DNA from: an uncultured Clostridia bacterium | GTDB lineage: Bacteria > Bacillota > Clostridia > Oscillospirales > Acutalibacteraceae | Reading direction: 5' to 3' | Assembly (NCBI GenBank): GCA_945971755.1 | Contig: CAMFPJ010000023.1 | Location: 1 to 15,883 of the forward strand | Length of the DNA stretch: 15,883 bases | Part shown: one piece after another, positions 15,866 through 15,883 of the stretch | Layout of the letters: each line of letters begins with the position of its first letter | Numbering within the stretch: position 1 is the first letter of the stretch | The notes under the pieces: generated by a model | What the model was told of the DNA's origin: nothing | Databases searched by the model: none | Seen by the model: only the letters and a program-made list of their open reading frames with translations | Translations under genes and position numbers: made by a program

Positions 15866-15883
15866 ATTTGCAATGGTTATAAG

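Noticed and set aside
1..15883. CRISPR arrays, tRNA or rRNA genes, transposons, prophage or toxin-antitoxin genes
   Set aside because: I looked for repeat-spacer patterns, transposase motifs, cloverleaf-like sequences and short paired genes and found none. The 58-bp repeats lack unique spacers between identical repeats, so they are not CRISPR.

Overview
The window is AT-rich DNA from a Gram-positive anaerobe, most likely a gut member of class Clostridia (Oscillospiraceae/Ruminococcaceae-like). The evidence is strong AAGGAGG-type ribosome binding sites, tightly packed co-directional operons, a clostridial-type AlaRS, a comEC-holA pair, RNase M5, and a 7TM-DISM sensor kinase with a SARP-type response regulator. 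The genus is an inference; no rRNA or other decisive marker is present. No tRNA, rRNA, CRISPR array, transposase or phage gene was seen.

Layout. (1) Positions 1-149 are non-coding and hold two clear copies, and perhaps a third decayed one, of a 58-bp tandem repeat. Each clear copy carries a small hairpin and a minus-strand extended -10 element. (2) Positions 154-2858, minus strand, form a two-component operon: sensor kinase, then response regulator, overlapping by ATGA. (3) From about 2925 to 12501, plus strand, runs one long operon: alaS, hinT, comEC, holA, rnmV, an acyl-CoA ligase, an Fe-S flavoprotein and a thioredoxin. It starts at a good promoter and ends at a bidirectional terminator (12468-12501). 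Genes overlap or lie within about 30 bases of one another. (4) Positions 15604-12510, minus strand, hold a two-gene unit: an MFS/GPH-like transporter followed by a membrane-anchored BspA-type leucine-rich-repeat protein, sharing the same terminator. (5) Positions 15620-15883 are intergenic. They contain the leftward transporter promoter and a rightward promoter whose start site overlaps a perfect 7-1-7 Fur-family palindrome. The regulated gene lies beyond the right edge.

How the genes fit together. The plus-strand operon is mostly housekeeping: Ala-tRNA charging, nucleotide hydrolysis (HIT), DNA uptake channel, clamp-loader delta subunit, 5S rRNA maturation, fatty-acid activation and thiol/flavin redox. 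Its ComEC keeps the membrane channel but has lost the metal ligands of its C-terminal metallo-beta-lactamase-like domain. The redox pair at its end couples a compact CX2CX2CX5C flavoprotein to a WCGPC thioredoxin. The transporter/LRR pair is the least explained coding unit.

No clearly new defence or mobile system is visible. The best leads are the 58-bp promoter-like repeats, whose two-block motif recurs with identical spacing upstream of the transporter; the Fur-family operator at the right edge; the ComEC with a probably inactive nuclease-like domain; and the transporter/LRR pair.
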